64,000 nt of DNA, from assembly GCF_015776785.2 (NCBI RefSeq), contig NZ_LFMD02000007.1, forward strand, positions 281,559 through 345,558, given 5' to 3'. The position numbers and the translations under genes were made by a program. The DNA comes from Kitasatospora sp. SUK 42 (lineage in GTDB: Bacteria > Actinomycetota > Actinomycetes > Streptomycetales > Streptomycetaceae). How positions within the stretch are numbered: position 1 is the stretch's first letter; every line of letters starts with the position of its first letter. This document shows positions 57,671-64,000 of the stretch, in pieces. The notes beneath the pieces were generated by a model. That model saw nothing but the letters and a program-made list of their open reading frames with translations, was not told the origin of the DNA and did not search any database.

Positions 57671-59122
57671 GTGACCCTTCCCCCGACCGGCCTCAACACC
57701 GGAAGCCACGACCTCCCCGTCTCCCCCGCCCTCGAAGCCTTCATGGGCACCCGCTGGGCCGCCACCCCGCTCCCCACCGACCAGCGGGTGCCCGGCTACG
57801 ACCGCTTCCCCGGCCGCCGCGCCCGGCTCTCCGCCGCCTTCCCCGGCGAGCGGCTGATCGTCCCGGCCGGGCGGCTCAAGGTCCGTGCCAACGACCTGGA
57901 CCACCGCTTCCGCCCGCACAGCGCGTACGTCTGGCTCACCGGCCTCACCGGCGAGGACCAGGCCGACCACGTGCTCGTCCTCGAACCCGCGGGGCCGGAG
58001 GGGCACGAACCGGTCCTCTACCTGCACCCCCGGTCCCCGCGCAGCGGCGGCGAGTTCTACCGCGACCGCCGCTACGGGGAGTTCTGGGTCGGCCGCCGCC
58101 CCGACCTCGACGAGGCCGCCCGGCTCACCGGACTGCGCACCGAACACCTCGACGACCTGGGCAAACTGCTCACCGGACCGCAGCCGCCCACCCGGGTCCT
58201 GGAGGGCACCGACCCGCTGGTGGACGAGGCCACCGGGCGGCCGGACGAGTACCTCCGGGACGGCGAACTCGCCGCCGTCCTCTCCGAGTTGCGCCTGGTC
58301 AAGGACACCTGGGAGGTCGAGCAGCTGCAACTGGCCGTCGACCACACCGTCACCGGCTTCGAGGACGTCGTCCGCGCCCTGCCCACCGCACTGCGCCACC
58401 CCCGCGGCGAACGCTGGATCGAGGGCGTCTTCGACCTGCGCGCCCGCGCCGAGGGCAACGGCACCAGCTACACCACCATCGCCGCCTCCGGCGCCCACGC
58501 CTGCGTCCTGCACTGGATCCGCAACGACGGCGCCCTCGACCCGAACTCCCTGCTCCTGCTGGACGCCGGCGTCGAGACCGACACCCTCTACGCCGCCGAC
58601 ATCACCCGCACCCTCCCGCTCAGCGGCACCTTCTCCCCGATCCAGCGGCAGGCCTACGAGCTCGTCCTCGCCGCCCAGAGCGCCGGCATCGCCGCCCTGC
58701 GCCCCGGCGCGCAGTACCGCGACTTCCACCGCGCCGCCATGCGGGTCATCGCCGAAGGCCTCGCCGACTGGGGCGTCCTGCGCATCCCCGCCGAAGAGGC
58801 CCTCGCCGAGGACAACGGCCTCCACCGCCGCTACACCCTCTGCGGCTCCGGCCACATGCTCGGCCTCGACTACCACGACTGCGCCAAGTCCCGCGCCGAC
58901 CACTACCTCGACGGCACCCTGGAGGAGGGCATGGTCCTCACCGTCGAACCCGGCCTCTACCTCCAACCCGACGACGAGACCCTCCCCGTCGAACTCCGCG
59001 GCCTCGGCATCCGCATCGAGGACGACCTGGTCATCACGGCAGACGGCGCCCACCTGATGTCCGGCGCCCTCCCGAGGACGGTCAAGGACGTCGAATCCTG
59101 GATGTCCACCCTGCTCAGCTGA
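57671..59122 (+). CDS. M24B aminopeptidase P
   Basis: This 483-residue metallopeptidase removes N-terminal residues before proline. The N-terminal creatinase-like domain (about 1-190) precedes the pita-bread domain with metal ligands in LLDAGVETDTLYAADITRTLP, the histidine in GSGHMLGLDYHD, VEPGLYL and the last acid in RIEDDLVIT. The GTG start has an AGGAG site. Next to the peptide importer it would finish proline peptides left by the S9 enzyme. Confidence 0.94.
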   Translation: MTLPPTGLNTGSHDLPVSPALEAFMGTRWAATPLPTDQRVPGYDRFPGRRARLSAAFPGERLIVPAGRLKVRANDLDHRFRPHSAYVWLTGLTGEDQADHVLVLEPAGPEGHEPVLYLHPRSPRSGGEFYRDRRYGEFWVGRRPDLDEAARLTGLRTEHLDDLGKLLTGPQPPTRVLEGTDPLVDEATGRPDEYLRDGELAAVLSELRLVKDTWEVEQLQLAVDHTVTGFEDVVRALPTALRHPRGERWIEGVFDLRARAEGNGTSYTTIAASGAHACVLHWIRNDGALDPNSLLLLDAGVETDTLYAADITRTLPLSGTFSPIQRQAYELVLAAQSAGIAALRPGAQYRDFHRAAMRVIAEGLADWGVLRIPAEEALAEDNGLHRRYTLCGSGHMLGLDYHDCAKSRADHYLDGTLEEGMVLTVEPGLYLQPDDETLPVELRGLGIRIEDDLVITADGAHLMSGALPRTVKDVESWMSTLLS

Positions 59123-59135
59123 GGACCACAGCCGA

Positions 59136-59167
59136 AGCGGACGATCAAGCCACCTTGATCGTCCGCT
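59136..59167. terminator. Terminator overlapping the antitoxin gene end
   Basis: A perfect 14-bp stem (AGCGGACGATCAAG) has loop CCAC. It serves the M24 gene and contains the last codons and stop of the converging antitoxin gene. Confidence 0.88.
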
Positions 59168-59474
59168 CCCCGTACCGAACGGCCACCTCGACCTCCCCGC
59201 CGATCGCGGCGGCGTAGGCCCGCAGGTTGTCCAGGCTGTCCACCTGCCCGTGCTCGATCTGCGACACCCGCGCCTGGCTCACCCCCATCAGCTCAGCCAC
59301 GTGCTTCTGGGTGAGCCCGGCCTTGCGCCGCAGCTCGGCCAGCTCATGCCCCCGAATCTGGGCCAGCGTTTCCTGGCGAATCCGTGCCCGCCTCGCTTCT
59401 GCCTCCGGCGTCGCCAGCTCGGGAAACCGCTTCATGACCTCGGCCCGCACCTCGGTCCAACTACGTCCCTTCAT
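59145..59474 (-). CDS. HigA-like XRE antitoxin
   Basis: This 109-residue protein has a Cro/C1-type HTH near residues 50-105 (LRRKAGLTQKHVAELMGVSQARVSQIEHGQ). The N-terminal helix region probably contacts the toxin. The ATG overlaps the toxin stop (ATGA), the typical coupling of toxin-first HigBA loci. It likely binds its own promoter near 59850-59880. The longer in-frame start at 59561 lies in the toxin gene and is rejected. Confidence 0.88.
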   Translation of the reverse strand: MKGRSWTEVRAEVMKRFPELATPEAEARRARIRQETLAQIRGHELAELRRKAGLTQKHVAELMGVSQARVSQIEHGQVDSLDNLRAYAAAIGGEVEVAVRYGERTIKVA

Positions 59475-59842
59475 CGGCGTGCTCCGTTCCGTTGCTCCTT
59501 GACGTAATCCGCGTAGCGCTTCTCCGCCAACGGGATCGACTCCTCGTACCACTCCGACCAACGACCCGATTTGTCGCCCGCCACCAGGATGATGGCCTCT
59601 CGTTCCTGGTCGAAGACGAACAGCATGCGCACCTCACTGGCACCCGAGGACCCTGGCCTCAGTTCCTTGAGGTTGTGCAAACGACTGCGGTGGATCCGGT
59701 CCACCGCAGGCCGCCCCAGGGTCGGGCCCTCATCGGCCAACAAGTCCAAGGCTTCAAGAATGTTCTCCGCCGTTTTCGGGTCGTCCTCGCAGACCTGCAA
59801 GTACCACTCCTCAACCGGCGCCAGAAGTGTGATCTCCCACAT
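59471..59842 (-). CDS. HigB/Gp49-like toxin (RelE superfamily)
   Basis: This 123-residue protein is of the phage-derived Gp49-like group: KTAENILEALDLLADEGPTLGRP, HNLKELRPGSSGASEVRMLFVFD and GDKSG. Members cut mRNA on the ribosome. First gene of the pair; the minus strand upstream carries TATAAG as a possible minus-10. The pair sits alone between core-type genes, consistent with horizontal gain. Confidence 0.87.
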   Translation of the reverse strand: MWEITLLAPVEEWYLQVCEDDPKTAENILEALDLLADEGPTLGRPAVDRIHRSRLHNLKELRPGSSGASEVRMLFVFDQEREAIILVAGDKSGRWSEWYEESIPLAEKRYADYVKEQRNGARR

Positions 59843-59942
59843 GCGGCCACGTTAAGTTGTCCCTTATAGACTACCGCGCGCTTTCCCGCCCAATCCACTC
59901 CCGCGAGCGACAACACACCCAGGCTTGCACGCCCCCAACGCG

Positions 59943-60965
59943 CTACCCCCTCGCTCCCCTCCACAGCTCCGTGACGATGCGCTCCGCCGGGCCCGTGCGG
60001 GCCAGGCGGTGGGCGGTGCCGGCCCAGAGGTGCATGGCGTCGGTGTCGGCGCGGCGGGTGGCGGCGGCCCGCAGGGGGGCGGTGAGGTGGTGGACCTCGG
60101 GGTAGGCGGGCGGGGCGTACGGGCCGTGGCGGTCCATGAAGGCGTTGCGCAGGCCGCGGGCCGGTCGGCCGGTGAAGGCACGGGTGACGGCCGTCTCCGG
60201 CAGTTCGGTGAGCGCGGCCCGGTGGGCGGCCGAGGCGCCGGACTCGTCGGAGCGCAGCAGCGCCGTCCCCAGCTGCACCGCGACCGCCCCGGCCCGCAGC
60301 GCCGCCGCGATCGCCGCACCGTCGCCCAGTCCGCCCGCGGCGATCAGCGGCAGCGGCGTCACCGCCCTTACGGCGGCCAGCAGTTCGAGCAGCGGCAGCT
60401 CCCCCGGCGCGTCCGCGACCCGGTGGGTGCCGCGGTGCCCGCCCGCCTCCGGGCCCTGCACGCCCAGCGCGTCCATCCCGACCGCCTCCGCCGCCCGCGC
60501 CTCCTCCGGCGTGGTGACCGTCCCGACCTGCAGCGTCCCCACCGCCCGCAGCGCCGCCGCCTCCTCGGCCGTCGGCAGCCCGAAGGTGTACGAGACCACC
60601 GGCACCGGGTCCGCGAGCAGCGCGGCGAGCTTGGCCTCCCAGTCGTCCCGGTCCGGCCCGATCTCCTCCGGCAGCGCCACGCCCCACCGCTCGGCCTCCG
60701 GCCGCAGCCGCTCCCGGTAGGCCGAGACGGCCGCCCGGTCCCCGGGCGGGGACGGGACGAAGAGGTTCACCCCGTACGGCCGGTCGGTCAACTTCCGCAC
60801 CAGCGCGATCTGTTCGGACATCCACCCGGCGGTGCGGTACCCGGCGGCCAGGAACCCCAGCCCGCCGGCCCGGTTCACCGCGGCCACCAGCTCCGGCGTC
60901 GTCGGCCCACCCGCCATCGGGGCACCGATCACCGGTACGGCGAGCTCGTCGAGACGAAGGGTCAT
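59943..60965 (-). CDS. Nitronate monooxygenase / NPD-like FMN enzyme
   Basis: This 340-residue TIM-barrel flavoprotein has GAPMAGGPTTPELVAAVNRAGGLGFLAAGY, the catalytic-type histidine in GPEAGGHRG, and the FMN phosphate site AAGGLGDGAAIAAALRAGAVAVQLGTALL. It oxidises propionate-3-nitronate or related nitronates, a detoxifying step. ATG start; no operon partner. Confidence 0.9.
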   Translation of the reverse strand: MTLRLDELAVPVIGAPMAGGPTTPELVAAVNRAGGLGFLAAGYRTAGWMSEQIALVRKLTDRPYGVNLFVPSPPGDRAAVSAYRERLRPEAERWGVALPEEIGPDRDDWEAKLAALLADPVPVVSYTFGLPTAEEAAALRAVGTLQVGTVTTPEEARAAEAVGMDALGVQGPEAGGHRGTHRVADAPGELPLLELLAAVRAVTPLPLIAAGGLGDGAAIAAALRAGAVAVQLGTALLRSDESGASAAHRAALTELPETAVTRAFTGRPARGLRNAFMDRHGPYAPPAYPEVHHLTAPLRAAATRRADTDAMHLWAGTAHRLARTGPAERIVTELWRGARG

Positions 60966-61037
60966 CGGGGCCGCTCCTCACACTGCGACGGGCACGGAAC
61001 GCCCCCAGCCTACGCTCGGCGGATCAGCCCGCGCCCG

Positions 61038-61664
61038 TCAGCGGATCAGCCCTCGCCCGCGCGCCTCGCGCACCGCCGCCGTACGCGAGTCGACCGCCAA
61101 CTTGGTGTAGATGTGCACCAGGTGCGACTTCACCGTCGCCTGGCTCAGGTGCAGCCGCTGGCTGATCTGCTGGTTCGTCAGCCCGTCCGCGACCAGCCCC
61201 AGCACCTCGGTCTCCCGCGCGCTGAGCGCCGCCGCGGGCGCCCGCATCCGCTCCAGCAGCCGGTCCGCGACGCTCGGCGCCAGCGCGCTGCGCCCCGCCG
61301 CGGCCGCCCGCACCGCCTGGGCGAGCTCCTCCGGCGGCGCGTCCTTCAGCAGGTACCCGGTGGCCCCGGCCTCCAGGGCCGGCAGGGTGTCCGCGTCGGT
61401 GTCGTACGTGGTGACCACCAGCACCCGCGGCGCGCCCGCCCGGGCGGTGATCGCCGCCGTGGCCTGCGCCCCGTTCATCGCCGAGCCGGGCCCGAACTGG
61501 AGGTCCATGAGCACCACGTCCACCCCGGGCTCCGCCGCCAGCTCGACGGCCCGCTCGGCCGTCGCCGCCTCCGCCACGATGGCGAAGTCCGGCTCGCACT
61601 CCAGCACCGCCCGCAGCCCGGCCCGCACCACCGGGTGGTCGTCGGCGATCAGCAGGCGGATCAC
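61038..61664 (-). CDS. NarL/FixJ-family response regulator
   Basis: This 208-residue regulator has a receiver domain with phospho-acceptor D54 (VVLMDLQFG), acidic pair ADD at 7-9 and lysine in LLKDA. Its LuxR HTH (about 143-205) contains LSARETEVLGLVADGLTNQQISQRLHLSQATVKSHL. The GTG start overlaps the kinase stop (GTGA). It probably controls the divergent permease gene at 63042. Confidence 0.94.
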   Translation of the reverse strand: MIRLLIADDHPVVRAGLRAVLECEPDFAIVAEAATAERAVELAAEPGVDVVLMDLQFGPGSAMNGAQATAAITARAGAPRVLVVTTYDTDADTLPALEAGATGYLLKDAPPEELAQAVRAAAAGRSALAPSVADRLLERMRAPAAALSARETEVLGLVADGLTNQQISQRLHLSQATVKSHLVHIYTKLAVDSRTAAVREARGRGLIR

Positions 61665-62878
61665 GGCGCCACCTCGGTGACCGGCGGCTGCACCGGCAGC
61701 TGCACCGCCAGCGCCGTCCCCTGCCCGGGCGCGGACTCCACCGTGAAGCCGCCGCCGAGCGCCGCGGCCCGGGCCCGCATCGTGGGCAGCCCGAAGCCGC
61801 CGTCCCCGCCGGTGCGGCCCGCGACCGCCGCCGGGTCGAACCCGGCCCCGTCGTCGAACACGTCCAACGCCACCTCGCCCTCCATGTAGCTGAGTGTCAC
61901 CTCGGCCCGCGAGGCCTCGGCGTGCCGCACCGTGTTGCCGAGCGCGGACTGCGCGATCCGCAGCAGCGCGACCTCCTGCGCGGCCGGCAGCCGTACCGGG
62001 TCCCCGGAGACGTGCAGCTTCACCGGGAGCGCGCTCTGCGCCGTGGTGGTCGCGCACAGCCGCTCCAGCGCGACCGGCAGCGAATCGCCGTCCAGCGCCG
62101 GCGGGGTGAGCTCGCGGACGAACCGCCGGGCCTCGTCCAGGTTGTCCTGCGCGGCCTGCCGCGCCTGCTCGACGTACCCGGCGGCGGCCTCGGTGCGTTC
62201 CGGCAGCGCCCGCTGGGCCGCCCGCAGCAGCAGCTGGATGGAGCTGAGGCCCTGCGCGAGGGTGTCGTGGATCTCCCGGGCCAGCCGCTCCCGCTCGGCC
62301 AGCACCCCGGCCTCGTGGTGCGCGGCGGCGAGGTCGGCGCGGGCGGCGGTCAGCTCGTCGATCAGCCGGCGCCGCTCCTCGCTCTCCCGGTACAGCGCCT
62401 GGTAGCCGAGCACGGTGGCGGTGGCGACGGCCGCGCCGAGCGCGGGCCCGATCGAGGCGGCGAAGCTGAAGCTGTGCTGGTGCCAGGACCACGCGGCGAT
62501 CGCGGCCGCGGCCGTCAGCCCGACGGCGACCAGCCCGGTGCGCCGCCCGAGCAGGTGCAGCTCCAGGAAGTACAGCGGGAACGCCAGCCACACCCCGTCC
62601 TGGGTGGCGACCAGCAGGCCCGCCCAGGTGACGCCGAGCAGCGCCATCCAGAGCGCGGCGCCCCGGCGGGAGGTGCGGACGACGGCCAGCCGCGGCCCGG
62701 CGGCGTAGGCGGCGGCCATCGCGGAGGCCGCGGCGGCGACGGCGGCCGGATCGCCGTACCCGTGCCCGCCGAAGGCGGCCCGGGCGACGGCGAGCAGCAG
62801 CAGGCCCGCCACGAGCAGGTGCAGGCAGACCTGGAGGACGCGGGCGACGGGGGTGGTACGGGATCGTTCGGTCGCCAT
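61661..62878 (-). CDS. NarL-partner sensor histidine kinase (HisKA_3)
   Basis: The product has 405 residues. Five to six membrane helices lie in the first 160 residues with almost no external loop, so it probably senses a signal within the membrane. A coiled linker is followed by HisKA_3 with the phosphorylated histidine H204 in REIHDTLAQGL. An ATPase domain follows, with the N-box somewhat diverged (SALGNTVRHAEA) and DDGAGFDP, GGFGLPTMRARAAALGG. Co-transcribed with the regulator. Confidence 0.93.
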   Translation of the reverse strand: MATERSRTTPVARVLQVCLHLLVAGLLLLAVARAAFGGHGYGDPAAVAAAASAMAAAYAAGPRLAVVRTSRRGAALWMALLGVTWAGLLVATQDGVWLAFPLYFLELHLLGRRTGLVAVGLTAAAAIAAWSWHQHSFSFAASIGPALGAAVATATVLGYQALYRESEERRRLIDELTAARADLAAAHHEAGVLAERERLAREIHDTLAQGLSSIQLLLRAAQRALPERTEAAAGYVEQARQAAQDNLDEARRFVRELTPPALDGDSLPVALERLCATTTAQSALPVKLHVSGDPVRLPAAQEVALLRIAQSALGNTVRHAEASRAEVTLSYMEGEVALDVFDDGAGFDPAAVAGRTGGDGGFGLPTMRARAAALGGGFTVESAPGQGTALAVQLPVQPPVTEVAP

Positions 62879-63041
62879 CCCTCCAGCGTAAGTTCCGCGC
62901 CCGGAAACGCATCAATCAAAAGGTTGAACTCGGGCTCTGCCCTTTGATGCCCAGGAAGCAATCTCCGGCGCGATGCCCCGGGGCCCCCTGCTCGGCGACG
63001 GTGGGAGTGTCGGAAAACACCTGTGCAGAGGAAGGCCCACC

Positions 63042-64000
63042 GTGTTCGTCGCCTGGAGGGATCTGGGGTTCGCCAAGGGGCGGTTCGCCCTGATGGGAAC
63101 CGTCATCGTGCTGATCACCGTCCTGGTCGGCCTGCTGTCCGGCCTGACCGCCGGGCTCGGCCGGCAGAACATCTCAGCGATCACCGGCCTGCCCGCCGAC
63201 CACCTGGTGTTCTCCAAGCCCGCCGACGGACAGAAGCTCTCCTTCACCGACTCCCAGGTCACCCCCGGGCAGTGGCAGGCCTGGGCCCGCGAGCCCGGCG
63301 TCACCTCCGCCCAGCCGCTCGGCATCACCACCACCAAGGCCGCGGCGGGCACCCGTACCGCCGCCCTCTCCGCCTTCGGCGTCCCGGACGGCTCCGACCT
63401 GGCCCCGCAGGGATCCCGGATCGCCCCCGGCCAGGCCGTCCTGTCCAGGACCGCCGCCGAGAACCTGGGCCACCTCGCCCCCGGCGCCGACTTCACCCTC
63501 GCCGGGCACCACCTGACCGTGGCCGCCGTCGAGGGCGACGCCGCGTACAGCCACACCCCGGTGATCTGGACCAGCCTCACCGACTGGCAGCAGTTCGCCC
63601 CGGGCGGCGCCGGCCACGCCACCGTCATCGCCCTCCACACCGCCAAGGGCGCCGACCTGGGAGCCGCCGACACCCGTCTCGGCACCGAGACCCGCACCCG
63701 CGACGACGCCCTCGCCGCGATCGGCTCCTACACCTCCGAGAACGGCTCCCTCCAGCTGATGCGCGGCTTCCTGTTCGCCATCTCCGCGCTGGTCATCGGC
63801 GCCTTCTTCACCGTCTGGACGATCCAGCGCAGCGGCGACATCGCGGTCCTCAAGGCCCTCGGCGCCTCCACCCGCTACCTGCTGCGCGACGCCCTCGGCC
63901 AGGCGGTGCTGCTGCTGGTGCTCGGTACGGCCGTCGGGACGGCGATCGCGCTGGGCGCCGGCTCGCTGATCGGCTCCGCCGTCCCCTTCGTCCTGGACGC
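63042..64000 (+). CDS. FtsX/MacB-type ABC permease, 3' end outside window
   Basis: This incomplete gene gives 319 residues before the window ends. GTG start with a GAGGAAGG site. A first helix (about 17-37, LMGTVIVLITVLVGLLSGL) is followed by a MacB-like outer domain (about 40-240; ITGLPADHLVFSKPADGQKL) and the start of the FtsX core (FLFAISALVIGAFFTVWTIQRSGDIAVLKALGASTRYLLRD). An ATPase gene is expected just downstream. It diverges from the two-component genes, as in antibiotic or envelope stress exporters. Confidence 0.88.
   Translation, partial: MFVAWRDLGFAKGRFALMGTVIVLITVLVGLLSGLTAGLGRQNISAITGLPADHLVFSKPADGQKLSFTDSQVTPGQWQAWAREPGVTSAQPLGITTTKAAAGTRTAALSAFGVPDGSDLAPQGSRIAPGQAVLSRTAAENLGHLAPGADFTLAGHHLTVAAVEGDAAYSHTPVIWTSLTDWQQFAPGGAGHATVIALHTAKGADLGAADTRLGTETRTRDDALAAIGSYTSENGSLQLMRGFLFAISALVIGAFFTVWTIQRSGDIAVLKALGASTRYLLRDALGQAVLLLVLGTAVGTAIALGAGSLIGSAVPFVLD

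Overview
The window is chromosomal DNA from a very GC-rich actinomycete of the Streptomycetaceae. Kitasatospora or Streptomyces is most likely. The evidence is the codon bias, the frequent GTG and TTG starts, leaderless-looking promoters, and a gene order known from Streptomyces cores: arginine genes, pheST, infC-rpmI-rplT, DUF1844, SseB, a glnA-like cluster, an exonuclease and a Ski2-type helicase. The GH46 chitosanase closely resembles the N174 enzyme as I remember it, which hints at Kitasatospora. No tRNA, rRNA, CRISPR array, insertion sequence or prophage was seen.

Layout. 1-8.1 kb: arginine biosynthesis on the minus strand (argC-J-B-D-R as one overlapping operon, then argG-argH), with ArgR-type operators before argC and argG. 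8.1-18.4 kb: mixed small genes (an RlmG-like methyltransferase, VOC and S4 proteins, an FBP zinc-finger protein, a SAM methyltransferase, a Tat lipoprotein deacetylase, an SDR, a 3-hydroxyacyl-CoA dehydrogenase, a chitosanase with a palindromic operator, and a YtrA-type regulator with an ABC exporter). 18.4-27.9 kb: translation core (pheST, a PAS histidine kinase, a TrmH-type methylase, infC-rpmI-rplT). infC appears to start at an AUC codon and is preceded by an intrinsic terminator placed as an attenuator. 27.9-32 kb: a MITE-like intergenic element, a PLP aldolase/deaminase, an AA10 lytic polysaccharide monooxygenase with a DasR/chitin-type operator, and a DUF2510 membrane protein. 32-36.5 kb: a gamma-glutamyl-amine pathway (GlnA-like ligase, aldehyde dehydrogenase, SDR, divergent gamma-glutamyl hydrolase). 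36.7-43.4 kb: a CDF metal exporter, a 5'-3' exonuclease, a multicopper oxidase between two near-identical hairpins, and a Ski2-like helicase.

43.6-59.1 kb is a peptide-utilisation region: a class V aminotransferase, an S9 peptidase, a secreted M6 metalloprotease, an oligopeptide ABC transporter and an M24 aminopeptidase. A SoxR/MFS efflux pair with a MerR-type promoter lies in its middle. Three promoters of the peptide genes share the 9-mer ATGTGAAAT, which suggests one undescribed regulon for extracellular protein digestion, peptide uptake and intracellular peptide cleavage. 59.1-64 kb: a toxin-first HigBA-like pair, a nitronate monooxygenase, a NarL-type two-component system, and the start of an FtsX/MacB-type permease cut by the window end.

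The best leads are the shared operator of the peptide genes, the SoxR promoter with a 19-bp spacer and leaderless start, the AUC start plus attenuator of infC, and a family of modular intergenic repeats. In that family a 31-bp unit interrupts one copy of a larger repeat twice, and an uninterrupted version lies at the left end of the same window.
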